NCBI GenBank assembly: GCA_030248215.1
Contig: JASANG010002583.1
Span: 124,001-188,000, forward strand
Reading direction: 5' to 3'
Source: Enoplolaimus lenunculus
Lineage: Eukaryota > Nematoda > Enoplea > Enoplida > Thoracostomopsidae
DNA: 64,000 bases
In this document: piece after piece, positions 46,296 to 57,319 of the stretch
Layout: the number at the start of each line of letters is the position of its first letter
Numbering within the stretch: position 1 is the stretch's first letter
Notes under the pieces: model-generated
Databases searched by the model: none
The model's input: only the letters and a program-made list of their open reading frames with translations
What the model was told of the DNA's origin: nothing
Made by a program: the position numbers and the translations under genes

Positions 46296-49200
46296 CTGAA
46301 AAACTGTAGTCCACACACAAAATAGTACTTGTGAACTTATTCAGAAAAGTATTTTCTGTGTCAAATCTGAAAAGTTTTTTTCTGATATTTACGACAAATT
46401 TTCGAAAAATAACTTGAAAACGATTATTTGCAGACTTTATTTCAAAACGTTTTTGAAAACTTTTCTGTTATAACACAAATACTTTTCAAGCGCACTTTGC
46501 TAATTATATTTCTTAAATGTAAGAAATTTTTTCTTAAATATCAGAGATATTATTTTTGGTGCAATGCAGGGATGCAATAGGGCCGCCATGGGGTAGGGAG
46601 TGAGCCCCCTTTTAAACTAAAACTTGAAATTTAAACGCTCCTGTATGTGCCCCACATTGTTGAACAAGCTGCTGCAGCCTGTTTGATTTGGCAACGAGAT
46701 CGTATCGAGAGGGTCGGGACAAATGTTACAGCACTTTTCCGAATAGAAATCTGACACATGTCGCTTAAATTATTTCATTGAGCAACGGTGGGATCCCGAG
46801 ACATTGGGATTGGAAGGATCCGGTACCGAAAACTATATGGTTTCTGAGATAATGTCTCAAGCTGACACCCATGACATCGGATTGAAAAAAGGCTGGACCA
46901 TCTACGTATCCTCTCGGTACACCGGTGATTAAAGCTAAAATAAGTGTTTCTATATTGATTTTCCAGAAATGGTCAGTTTTTCAATACAAAAATAGTGATT
47001 AAACTAGCTGTGGTTAACTTTGATGAAACTTAATTATATATAAACGTAGGCGTCGGAGGTGGTGGGGCACGGGGGGCACTTGCCTCCCCCAATGTTCAGA
47101 TTGGGAGCACATCCGTTTCCAGCGTTTATTGTAACCCAATAAAGATTGTGAACGTTACACGGTCACATGCAAACATGTACATTATGTGTGTGACAGAAAA
47201 AATATGAATATATGTAAGAGTAAGTCAATCTGTTCGGTGGTACTTGGCCGAAATACGAATGATCGTATAAATTTTTTAAAGTAGTTGTAAATAATATCCG
47301 GCAAGTTAAAATACCGGAGCCGGAGTCGGACGTCGATTTCTTGCCGGAGCTGGATATCCGGTCGCACCCTGATATATATTATTTATATATAATATAATAT
47401 ATATATTTATATATATGTGTCTGTCTGTGTTTCTGATAAACGTACCCAACGGTAGTCATGGTAATGATACACCACCAAGATGATGCAGGAATTGATTCAA
47501 ATTTACTGTCAATTTGGTCGCTTTCGAGGAAAAACATCACTGTCGAAAACATAATATTCGTAGTCAGAATGAATAAAATCAACATAAACAACTCTTTCCA
47601 ACTTTTTTGAATGGTTGCGCCGACGGATTGAAATCCGCTGAAATGTTTGAAATAAAACGTTGTTTATATTGCGAGCAATAACTCTTGCAAAACGTTGAAC
47701 TGGTCAAACTATTAATTAGTAAAAAAGTATATGCATGAAATAAATATTGATGACTGGTGGCTTAAGCTCACGAAGGTTAGCCTACATATGTGCTCGCCTT
47801 AACTGAACTAAGATATGTTACTCGAAATTGTGTCCCACGTATAGAACAGGGCCGGAACAGTAGTATAAGCATATTCCTAAGCCTAATAATATGCATTAGC
47901 CTACGCCAAAGCGTCAGGATGAGCCTGTTTCTAAGCCTAAGCCTAAGCCTAAGCAAAAGCATTAGTCTAAAACTTAAACTGACTCTGTTACAGCTCCTCC
48001 GAAAAACGTTCCCGTCCTGTTCTATACATGGGCCGAAATTGTATACAAACATTTTGCTCTTTTAGTCATCAATTGACCACCTCAAGTATGTTCCCAGACG
48101 AAATACAATGCATTTTAACTAATATTAAATGCTTAATTAAAGGTATGCAAACTGTTTGCTTTGACAGAGTCAAAACAAACAAGTACATGACTCGTAACGT
48201 CTCAGACCAATGGAGAACACGGGCGAATCATAATTAAACCCAGTAGTACGACTGCGGCCTCAGGGCTCGCGCTTTCAAAGACCCGTGAACGAATGTTTGA
48301 AAAGGCAAAATTATGGATATATTTTGGCCGATGTTTTTTGTTTTCCCTTTTGAAAACCCCCGCAACGCCAGTGCCCCCCGGACCTGATTGTTAGCTTACG
48401 ATTTGCCCCAAAATAAATAGACCTTGCGGCCGAACTAAAACTATTTCCTCTAGCTACTGTGACCAGACAGCAACCGGAGGTGAAAAATACCGCAGCCGGA
48501 GGCCGATTTTCTGCCGGAGCCGGAGCCGCCGGAGCCACACCTCCAGTTGTACCCTGACCGTAACGCGTTTCTGTGCTTTGCGTACCGTGAATATCGAGCG
48601 ACTTTAAGTATTCGCAACACACGCATTACACGTAAGCCACGCAAAATACGGATCATAAGCAGCGAGCGGCGAAAATCACCAAACGCTTTATTTTCATATC
48701 CGGTACGTTTCATAATCAATTCAATGTAGAACGGAACTACCGCCAGGACGTCGATCCAAAACATAAACGTACGAACGTACATGTGGCGATTAGGGGCCGC
48801 CCAAAGACGAACGAACATTTCAATGGTAAAAAATACAACACAGACTGTGTCCGCGATTTCCAGATTGTTATAATCGTCGCTTGGAGTTTCGTCAATCAAC
48901 TGAAACAACGGATGTAAATTCAAAATATTTCACTGCACTGTAAATTCCAGTGAGTTGATTTTAATTCAGAACGAGTTGAATCGCTCAGTCTGAGTTAGGA
49001 CTATCAGGACTCAGAATTATGAGTTTATTCATCAACTGAATGTGAGTTAATCGACCAACTCAGCTGGAGTCAACTCAAGTCGGAGTGAGAATCAACTCAA
49101 CTCAGAGTGAGTTAAAGTTTTCTGTTATTAACTCAGTAATGCTCAACTTTCCGTCTGAGTTGATTAATTAACGCATGTTCTGAAAATTTACATTTTTGAA

Positions 49201-52200
49201 TGCGTTTGTAGCTAATTTTTTGATGCTAATATTTTCAAATTCCTATTGTAACATCGCCGTGTTGTCAGATATCTGCTAATAAAACATATTGTCAGCTGCA
49301 AATAAGCTGTTTACGCCACGAAACTTTCAGTAAGGGTGGCGCTTATACTTGTCGTACAGCGCCGTCCGTCAGCGTCCGGCGCGTCCGTCACCAGTGGCCG
49401 TCCGTCAGCGTGTTGTTATCGTACTCAAATTACACACGTATGATACCGTATGGTGACGGACGCTGACGGACGGCGCCAGTCGGTGATGGACGGCGACAAA
49501 CCGGTGACGGACGGCGCCAGTCGGTGATGGACGGCGACAAACCGGTGACGGACGGCGTCGGTCGGTGATGGACGGCGACAAACCGGTGACGGACGGCGCC
49601 AGTCGGTGATGGACGGCGACAAACCGGTGACGGACGGCGTCGGTCGGTGATGGACGGCGACAAACGGGTGACAGACGGCGTCGGTCGGTGATGGACGGCG
49701 CCTGACGTCAACAAAAGTATAGCGCGACCCAAATTCAGGACTGTTTATTTTATCCATCTGCCTCCCTACTGAATTCATCACTGCTCCAATAGGCGTTAAA
49801 ACCAATGTATTGTATTTGGATTTTGTACAATTGCGTTTAGCTTTTCGCTCGCTTTGCTTTGGAGCTTTGGATCGATTTACTTACAATCGAGCGATTTAAT
49901 TATAAAATATCGGGATCTGCCGCTGTGAACGTCCTTTAATACAAGGTTATACTTAGGAATGTACTTTTAAAATTTATGTACGCTTTAAAGTTTCGAACTC
50001 AAATTATTTGGTCCTGGAGTCATTTATGCGCTACAATTAGGGTTAATTGACATTTATGGACTCTAATTAGGGCTTAGGGACTCTATCCGCTGACGGACTC
50101 TTATTAGGAATACGGACTCCTATTGATTCGGACTCAAAATGGGGACCCCTCTTATTAACCCCTCTTATTCGGGTCAATACAGGACAGCTTGAATAAATTT
50201 TATTTTTATACAGAACACAGTACGTTGAATTTCTTTGCTTAATTACCATACAGCGCATTGTATACGTTTCACTGTATAAAGTTATTAAAAACTACCCTAA
50301 AACTTTGAATACAACTTTGCATTGCGTTCTATTAAACTTTACCCTGATTTTTCACACTGCGAGTTGTAAGCTTTTGAGTAAAATTGGCTTAATTTGAAAA
50401 AAAAACTTTACCAAACTCTGAGGTAAATTTCTCGCACAGGATCGACCTCAACTATAAGTTGATGAATAATATTTAAATATCGAAATATTTCGCAATCCAG
50501 AATTTGTATTTCTCAAACACCCGATACCAGATCCTCGGAGGAGTCGCGGATCCTCAAGCCGCAGCGTCCCCTTATCTCGTTTTATCTTTGTCGCTGAATG
50601 AAACCGACAACTGGCACTGCGCAGGCAATTAGACTCCATATAACTCACCAAAGACTCGTTGAACACAGTTTTGCTCTTGTTATACGCGTTGCCACCCGGC
50701 GTTAATGATCCAGTCGGTTGGTCACTGCTGTTTACATCTGGCACTCGAATCTCTACTCGGGCAGAGCCTTTACCGCTGGCAATGTGGTCCATTCGCGCGG
50801 ACGCTTTATTGACTTTGGTCATAATTCGTTGTTCGCGATCGTGAAACTGAGGCAGTGAACTAATGATTAAACATATCATCGTCGCCATTACAAACATCAT
50901 TGAGATTACGTTGAATACCTGAAAACATATTAAATAAAGTTTCAAATATATTCAAACAGGTTTGAAATTGAACTCACAAGAAACTGAACCAACTCTTCTC
51001 AAGAGTGCATGATACAAGAGTGTGCAACTTTTTGGGTTCCGCATGGTACACAATGTACCACCGGGTGTTGCGTTTTTGGCCGATCCACCTTTGTTTTTTG
51101 GGGGGTCGTTGTCGCATGCAATAACCCTAAATTAAATTATAAACGAAGCAATTTGTTGCCGTATACATAAAGTGTCATGGTTCGCATTGGTTATACCCCA
51201 ACGTAAATAAAGGGGATGGGCGAAAAACGTAACGCGTGCCGGGTATATTCTTTTCTACACAGAATGTTGCTAGTTGCACACTCTGTCTGCTCTTAATTTA
51301 ACCGATTTTGAATATCTGAAAACATATTAATCGATTTTATAGTTGACGTACGTAATTCCGGCAATATATAAGGGTTGGATGAATAGTTCAGGGGGGGGGG
51401 GGCAGATTTTTGGGAACATGTCCCTGGAAGACAATATTTTTCGGGACCGATTTTCGTGTCCGTGATGCAAGTAGAAATTTTATCGTCAAATATGGATAAA
51501 TTGGAGCATAAGTACCGTGAGATGGACTGATATTCACGTGCCTGGATCAATGGTACCGGAAGGTTGCGGACGATACTGAACAACAACAGATGGTGCAGTA
51601 CTGCAGTGACCCGAATAGGGGGGTGGTAATTAGAAGGGGGCTCCCATTTTGAGTCCCAATCAATAGGAGTCCGTATCCCTCGGATAGTTGCTATACCAGA
51701 TATATATCAGTAACGTAGAGTGGTGGAGGGCGGGTTATAACAGTCCGTAACCGAATAACAGGGTGGTTCCCTCGGGAGACGCTAAATAAATATCAGTCCT
51801 CCCCCCTTACTTGGGTCACTACAGTACAACACAAGAAGCATCAAAAAAGCCGGATAAATTATACACAACTAAATAAAACAACCCATGCTTATAAGAAGCT
51901 GACTGCTGAGCCTAAGCCTAACCGTTAGCGAAACATATAAGCGCAAGGTTAAACATAATTTCAGTCCTAAATCCTAAACTTAAGCTTAAGCCTACCGGTC
52001 TCTTAGTCCATAGTCTGCCTGTCTCAATAATGTGAAAGCCCTATGAACATCGTCTAATAAACTTAAAGAAGCTGACCAAAGCGGTGGTCGAAGTTTTGGG
52101 GTTTTCCATGCAATCCCAAACGCTTTGTCGATAATTCATGCAGCTTCCATCATGCTCTGTTGCTGATGTAACCATTGTTAGCGGCGCCGTCGAAGTGTCA

Positions 52201-54197
52201 CGTGGTATTTCTGCAAATATATGAATAAATTTTTTCAACCATCATTCAAATGTGCTAATAACACAAAAAAATTAAACTTTTAACATTAATTCTATTCTCA
52301 GAGTTAATACTAAAATTTACATGTTACTTATCGCTCACGTTACTCGAGTTACCCTTTTAACTCGAGCAACGCCGACGTCAGAATGTTCAGAACTCGTCTG
52401 GCAAAAATATTACCTTCTACGATAGAACCCCGCATTGACAATTCAGTATGATTTCCAGCGTTTATAACATCGTTCGTTGCCGTTTTGGGAACTTTAGAAA
52501 AGTTCAAAATTGAACCGAACAATTCAGTTGAGCCGATGTTTAATTTGTCTGCACAACATTTGGCAACCAGTTCAGTTGAAATCATCCAATAATCGATTTC
52601 GTTCTACAACGCAATGCGTTTAAACAGTTTAACTCTGTACATTTCAGTGAGTTGATTTTAATTCAGAATGAGTTGAATCATTCAGTGTGAGTTAGGGCAG
52701 TGGGAACTCAGAATTTTGAGTTGATTCATTTCTTTCTGAGTTACCTGATCAACTCACCGAGAGTCAACTTAACTCGGAGTGAGAATCAACTCAACTCAGA
52801 GTGAGTTAATGTTTACTGATATTTTAATTCAGAAATAACCAACTTGCTAGATGAATTGATCAATCAACTCACTGAAATTTACAGTGTAAACACGGGTGGC
52901 GGAATTCATAACAGAGGTCAAGTAAAGTAAAATATATTTTGTTTTAATAGTCTCGAATATCGAATAGCTTTAATGGCGCGGTTTAAGCCATTTGTCATTG
53001 TTGGTTAGAAATAAATTTTACGAACTGTTTATATTACTCTGAAACATTCCGTTGGAAAGCTTTTGCCTCACTGTACATTTAAATGAGTTGATTAATCAAT
53101 TCAGCTAGCAAGTTGGTTATTTCTGAATTAGTATCAGTAAACATTAACACCAGTTGCAAAAGAACATTTCTGTAAAATATAGAAACAGAACGGAATGAAA
53201 GTTTCGGAAACTAAAAGCAGATGTTTAAAGTAAAAAATTTTAAATTTGTTTAATTTTTTGCAAGTGCAATTGGTGTATTTTGCTGTGTTTGTTTAAATTC
53301 GAACAATAGCAGCATATCTATTTTGAAAAACTTGAGTTCCTAGGTTTTCAGACAAATCAACTGTCATATCAGCTGATCCGTGAAATTTTAATTAGAATTA
53401 CGTAACAATTCAATGACCAAAAATCGACTAAATTTTTAACTTCACAGATGATCAAATTGTTAAATTACAACACCTATCGTCAACTGGTAATAGATGCTAT
53501 ACACATTTGAGAATGCCAAGCACAAAATTAACGGCTATCACAAACAAAACCGCAAAATATTCTTTTATGCATTTTACTTGGAACAAGTCAACGCAACAGT
53601 TATCCGGAACATGAAGCACGTTACACCGGTACATGTTAACTATGGTATCGAACATAAAAGGTGACCGATCATAATAGAACGTTTCATCGCCGGCGAAGTA
53701 TTTGCTATCGTTATTCGTCGTGTAATCAGCCTTCGTCAGTGTTACTGGATCAACAATTTCCGGTTCGAATTCGGTTTCAGCCACGCTATACATAATTGCC
53801 GTCCGCGGCGTTACTTTGGTGTTACCAGTCGCGTTGTCTGTTGGGTTGGTTATCAAAATTTGGTCGCAATATTTTTGTGCATCGTCGAACGTTGACGCGT
53901 TCGCTAGCAAACCTAATCGAGTAGTAGGAAATTTGAGCAAATTTGCACGCAACAACTTAAAAACACAACCACTCAAGCTGATATTGATGGTGTTTGAGCG
54001 AAACGCATTTACTGATGCATGGCGTATTGGATCGATCGCTGGTGCGCCACATAATGGATCATCAGGGTCGTCTACGCTGCTGACTCCACCAGTGGCAACA
54101 CCTATAGGTGGTATCCATTCGACAACTGTTCTACCTGATGTATCCGATTTAGATTTGATTAGTTTAGATCGTAAATTACTGCGGCTTTTGGTGCTAA

Positions 54198-54285
<88 letters not shown>

Positions 54286-54642
54286 GCCTTCATCGCTAGA
54301 CAGTTCGTACGAAGTAACTTGACGCTGTACATCAGACGGCGACTGTTGACCGTGACGCGACTGTTTTGACCACCACAAATTTCCAAAAACCGATCGGGAT
54401 TTTAAACTTGAACGAGATGCAGTCGAGTTGAGACCAAGACTCGAGTTCAGTTGAACGCTTCTAGATCGCGAAGTAGGTGCTCGTTTTGTAGTTATAGCCG
54501 GCTGCGGAGGCGGTTGGAGCGGAATTGGCGACGGCGTCGCGTTTTGTCGAATGCTACCGGATCTGCTTAGGTTTGCTGGTGTCGCTGTAGGGCTTGCTTG
54601 CGTTAGCCGACGCTTTTTAGCCGAAACCGATGAGTTCATCAT
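45881..54642 (-). CDS. Shab: Kv2/Shab-type voltage-gated potassium channel, complete
   Basis: Delayed-rectifier-type K+ channel subunit of the plasma membrane. Seven exons: 53578-54642, 52414-52603, 52077-52210, 50649-50918, 48586-48899, 47446-47637, 45881-46295; all phases agree, about 859 residues. Order: long Ser/Asn-rich N-terminus, T1 tetramerisation domain (about 217-395) with HX5CX20CC intact, S1, S2-S4, S4-S5/S5/pore, S6 and short tail. S4 has a charge every third residue. FESIPASSWW...TMTTVGYGD and TLLGK are Kv2-like. Odd points are a ~50-residue insert in T1, about 29 asparagines in a row, PIS at the S6 hinge, and no long Kv2 C-terminal tail. First ATG in frame is 54642; the frame is open further upstream to a TTTAG at 54754, so a 5' exon may be missing. 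Confidence 0.94.
46296..47445. other. K channel intron 6
   Basis: Contains a hAT-like remnant (47296-47371) followed by an AT-rich microsatellite next to the exon 6 donor, and G/C-rich scraps at 46580 and 47060. Nothing else recognised. Confidence 0.6.
47296..47371 (-). mobile_element. hAT-like remnant, CCGGAGCC words
   Basis: ATACCGGAGCCGGAGTCGG and end CCGGTCGCACCCTG; the start is lost. Confidence 0.72.
47446..47637 (-). CDS. Shab: K channel exon 6: S4-S5 linker, S5 and pore
   Basis: Acceptor CATTTCAG, donor GG|GTACGT, phases 2 to 2. RGFQSVGATIQKSWKELF is the S4-S5 linker, MLILFILTTNIMFSTVMFF is S5, DSKFESIPASSWWCIITM the pore helix; the filter TTVG is cut inside its glycine codon. Confidence 0.95.
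47832..48033 (-). mobile_element. TTAGGC-body element in K channel intron 5, perfect 9-bp duplication
   Basis: CGAAATTGT on both sides; ends GTCCCACGTATAGAACAGGG and CCTGTTCTATACATGGGC. 202 bp, GTATAGAACAGGG-ended subfamily. Confidence 0.92.
48464..48556. mobile_element. 93-bp hAT-like element, CCGGAGG subfamily
   Basis: CAGACAGCAACCGGAGG ... CCTCCAGTTGTACCCTG; flanks ACTGTGAC/ACCGTAAC (6 of 8). Ends 30 bp from the exon 5 boundary (48586). Confidence 0.82.
48586..48899 (-). CDS. Shab: K channel exon 5: S2, S3 and S4 voltage sensor
   Basis: Acceptor GTTGTTTCAG, donor CG|GTACGC, phases 0 to 2. LEIADTVCVVFFTIEMFVR is S2, FWIDVLAVVPFYIELI is S3, MIRILRGLRVMRVLRILKV is S4 with positive charges every third residue (six Arg, one Lys, counting the following AR). 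MITE sequences lie 36 bp upstream of the acceptor and 30 bp downstream of the donor. Confidence 0.95.
48936..49192. mobile_element. Palindromic element Q, copy in K channel intron 4
   Basis: CACTGTAAATTCCAGTGAG ... GAAAATTTACA; AACTCA/TGAGTT palindrome as in 31551-31779. Begins 36 bp upstream of the exon 5 acceptor. Confidence 0.85.
49334..49730. mobile_element. Minisatellite-bearing inverted-repeat element M, copy 1
   Basis: Ends GGGTGGCGCTTATACTT and AAGTATAGCGCGACCC; inside, about five 41-bp units of GGTGACGGACGGCG and GGTGATGGACGGCGAC. The open frames here are reads of the minisatellite. Lies in K channel intron 4. Confidence 0.88.
49942..50182 (-). mobile_element. TACTGTAGTGACC element, half copy in K channel intron 4
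   Basis: From CAAGGTTATACTTAGGAATG through GACTCTATCCGCTGACGG to CTTATTCGGGTCAATACAG. One end present. Confidence 0.8.
50649..50918 (-). CDS. Shab: K channel exon 4: S1 and S1-S2 loop
   Basis: Acceptor TGTTTTCAG, donor TTG|GTGAGT, phase 0 both sides, 90 codons. VFNVISMMFVMATMICLII is S1, followed by SSLPQFHDREQ as in Kv2, then a long loop with NKSKT and NESL, possible glycosylation sites. Confidence 0.92.
51599..51826. mobile_element. TACTGTAGTGACC element, short copy in K channel intron 3
   Basis: TACTGCAGTGACCCGAATAG ... TTGGGTCACTACAGTA, 228 bp; central part deleted. Confidence 0.85.
51893..52010 (-). mobile_element. TTAGGC-body remnant
   Basis: GCTGAGCCTAAGCCTAACC and AAACTTAAGCTTAAGCCTA with AGTCCATAG; ends eroded. 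Confidence 0.55.
52077..52210 (-). CDS. Shab: K channel exon 3: T1-S1 linker
   Basis: Acceptor ATTTGCAG, donor TTG|GTCAGC (non-standard but phase-consistent), phases 1 to 0. Ends SVWDCMENPKTSTTAL, matching Kv2 LWDLLEKPNSSVAA just before S1. Confidence 0.87.
52414..52603 (-). CDS. Shab: K channel exon 2: end of T1
   Basis: Acceptor GTTGTAG, donor G|GTAATA, phases 0 to 1. NEIDYWMISTELVAKCC completes the zinc motif across the splice junction. A palindromic Q element begins about 30 bp upstream of the acceptor. Confidence 0.92.
52636..52886. mobile_element. Palindromic element Q, copy in K channel intron 1
   Basis: TGTACATTTCAGTGAGTTG ... CAACTCACTGAAATTTACAG. Starts about 30 bp upstream of the exon 2 acceptor. 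Confidence 0.86.
53068..53150. mobile_element. Palindromic element Q, partial
   Basis: CACTGTACATTTAAATGAG through AATCAATTCAGCTAGCAAG to TCAGTAAACATTAAC; one arm only. Confidence 0.72.
53578..54642 (-). CDS. Shab: K channel exon 1: N-terminus and most of T1
   Basis: Start ATGATGAACTCATCG at 54642 (a TTG at 54681 is not a start in animals). Ser/Pro/Arg-rich leader, poly-Asn from an AAT microsatellite, then T1: INISLSGCVFKLL, FPTTRLGLLANAS, YFAGDETFYYDRSPF, IVNMYRCNVLHVPDNCC. Donor CAA|GTAAAA, phase 0. Compared with Kv2, T1 has about 50 extra residues between YCDQ and DETFYYDR. Confidence 0.92.
54197..54285. repeat. (ATT)n microsatellite in coding sequence (poly-Asn)
   Basis: About 29 ATT units; minus strand AAT codons give a pure asparagine run in the K channel N-terminus. 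Confidence 0.97.
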
Positions 54643-54933
54643 TTTGATGGCTGTTTTAGCTGCGGTGAAGTAGTTCCACAACGAATATGGTTTTACTTGA
54701 TCATATTCGTTGGATATCTCGATGTGAGTTCGGGTTAACTTGCATTTATGAATCTAAATTTGAAATTCGATTGTACTCCTGTTGTTATTTGCTTTAGCTG
54801 AATCATTGGTTTCTTGTAATGTTATCACAAAATCGCAATTGCTGCGTTAAGTTACTGTTAATAATATATTTATAGTTAAATCTATTGTATTTTCTTTTTA
54901 AGTCAGCTAAGAATATAACAAAAACTAGTACGA

Positions 54934-55069
54934 TACTGTAGTGACCTGAATAAGAGGGGGACCGATATTTATTTAGCCTCACCAGAGGGTACCCCCTCCC
55001 TGTTATTCGGTTACATTTTTAACCCACGCTCCGCCGCCCTTCGTTACTGATATATATCCGGAACTGCAA
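54934..55069 (+). mobile_element. TACTGTAGTGACC element, truncated against satellite
   Basis: TACTGTAGTGACCTGAATAA to the GATATATATCC block, then satellite sequence. Confidence 0.76.
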
Positions 55070-55070
55070 A

Positions 55071-55795
55071 ACCTCGTATTGGGGTTTTCAAATTTTAAGC
55101 CGTTTATTAGCTACAAGCTAATTTGCATAGTTAATTGAGCCTAAATTAGTACTTTCTACATTATTTCACTTACAGTTACAAGCAATCTAATTTCAGCATT
55201 GAAGGTTTTTGGGTGCGATGAATCTGCATAATCTGTTTACAAACCTCCAAAACCGATAATTGAATAGTTAGCTAATAGATAATTAGCATATTAGCTTAAT
55301 AGACAAGACAATATTAGGACTTTTTAAATTATTTAAATAATTATTTGGGTTTACTGAAGGTTTTTGGGTGCGAGGAGCCTGGATAAATTGTTTACAAACG
55401 TTTAAAACCGATAAGTGATTAGTTTGCTAATAGATAATTTGCATATAAGCATAACTGATAACCCTAAATTAGGCGTTTTTGTAATATTTCACTAAATATT
55501 AGGGTTGTAAGCAATCTAATTTCAGCAATAAATGGGTTTTTAGGTGCGAGGAATCTAAATAAATTGTTTACAAACCTTCAAAACCGACTATCAAATAGTT
55601 AGCTAATAGCTCATTTGCATATTTCCTTAATTGATAAGCCGTATATAATGGCTTTTTTAAATTATTTCTCAAATTATTAGGTTTACTGATTGGTTTTTGA
55701 GTGCGAGGAATCTGAATAAATTGTTTACGAACCTCCAAAACCAATAAATGAATAGTTAGCTAATAACTAATTTGCATATTAGCTTTATTATTATT
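55071..55795 (+). repeat. ~160-bp satellite array, about 4.5 units (reference copy)
   Basis: GGGTGCGA-type words recur near 55211, 55368, 55528 and 55698; each unit has a CCTCCAAAACCGATAA-type block, TTAGCTAATAGATAATT and TTTCAGCA. Units differ at many positions, so the array is old. Confidence 0.85.
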
Positions 55796-56163
55796 AGTAG
55801 TACTAGTATTGTTATTGTTATCAATATTTTTGAACCCGGTTAACGTTGAGAATTTAAATGCGATCAAGGCTTTGACTATTCTGAAAACTGGAATAAACCT
55901 GCTAAGGATATGAGCAAACTTAAATAATTATACTTGTACCACGACTCATATAGTTACGAGCAGTGCTACAACCACCGTGCCTTTATGGCAAAACTGTTCT
56001 TACTAAATTGTCTCGAGATGTATCAAGCTATATTCCTTCCCCTTTAAGGTAACAATCAAATATTTTCTCCTCAGTTGAAGGATGGAAAACTTGACTTGAT
56101 CCGCAGGCTCGGGTTGCAACAGAGTGATGCTTATATATAAAGCTATTTTATGGGATTATTAGT

Positions 56164-56588
56164 CACAAAAGTCACCCTAATAAGACGGGGTCCCCATTTT
56201 GAGGCCCAATCAATAGGAGTCTGTATTTTTAATAAGAGTCCATAAGCGGATAGAATCCCTAAACCATACTTAGAGTCCAAGAATGTAAATTATCCCAAAT
56301 TGCAATGCATAAATAACTCCAGACCCAAATAAAGTTGAAGTCGAAACTTTAAGGCGTACTTAAGTTTTGAAAATACATTCCTAAGTAAAACCTTGCATTA
56401 CCGCTCCAGCTTTGGATACAAGACAAACTTTTAGTTCAACGAATAATTGCAGTACCGGATATATCAGTAGCGAAGGTTGGCGGAGCGTGGGTTAAAAATA
56501 AATAACAGCCCGTAACTAATAACAGGTGGTACCCTCTGGAGAAGGCAAATAAATATCAGTCACTCCTCTTATTCGGGTCACTACAGTA
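56164..56588 (-). mobile_element. TACTGTAGTGACC element, nearly full length
   Basis: Left end eroded (GTCACCCTAATAAGACGG), right end TTCGGGTCACTACAGTA. Interior complete with GATATATCAGTAG and AGTCCATAAGCGGATAG. Confidence 0.85.
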
Positions 56589-57031
56589 CAGGTTCTTGTT
56601 AGCGTACTCTGTGTGAACATTTTAGTAAACATATGAATAAGCAGCATTACCTACATTGCCTAAAAGTATTCGCCGTCCGTCTATTCAACTACCATTGTTG
56701 ACACTAGGACATGAGAAATCCGGGTTCTTGCGACTTAAAACCTTATCGTTTCAAGTAAATAGTATTAAATGAAGGTTTAAGGTTTGTTTACTGAGAACGG
56801 TTTTAGGTTTAAACGAGTCAGTTTCTATTGTACATTACGGTTTTTTACCATAAATGAAAGTATTAATCAATATTGAAACCGTATATATGGTGCTTTACAC
56901 CTTTTAAAAGGAAGAACAAACCAAGTCAAAGTGTATAAACCGTAACGAGATTGCTTGCGAGTCGTGGTTTGGGGTTTGCCGAGTGCGATAACTAAAACTG
57001 CTATGTTAATATTGTTACTGATGGAAATTGC

Positions 57032-57319
57032 GGCCTATTTAAAGATAAGGGGCGGAACGTTTTTCTGTGGTACTAGAATAGAGTAAGCTTAAGCTTTTAG
57101 ACTAATGTTTTTGTTTGGCTTAGGCTTAGGCTTAGGCTTAGGAATATGCTCATTGTTATGCTTGGGCTTAGGGTTAGGTTTAGGAATATGCTCATTGTTA
57201 TGCTTGGGCTTAGGGTTAGGCTTAGGAATATGCTCATTATTACGATTAGGCTTAGGCTTAGGCTTAAGTTTAGGAATATGATTATAATACTGTTCCGTCC
57301 GTGTTTTTTTACATTGGCC
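57032..57319 (+). mobile_element. TTAGGC-body element with 9-bp duplication
   Basis: Flanks GGAAATTGC/GTAAATTGC (8 of 9). GGCCTATTTAAAGATAAGGG ... TTTTTTTACATTGGCC. Body has three sub-blocks separated by GGAATATGCTCATTGTTATG. Confidence 0.9.

Noticed and set aside
49425-49805. 126-codon Pro/Ser/His-rich frame, and frames at 63358-63741
   Set aside because: Reads of the GACGGACGGCG minisatellite; the 41-bp period shifts frame each unit.
48936-52886. Q palindromes as introners (intron-creating elements)
   Set aside because: They sit inside larger introns and do not carry both splice sites; the introns pre-date them.
54679-54681. TTG at 54681 as channel start
   Set aside because: Non-ATG starts are not expected here. 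The first in-frame ATG is 54642, and the frame is open further upstream to an acceptor-like TTTAG.
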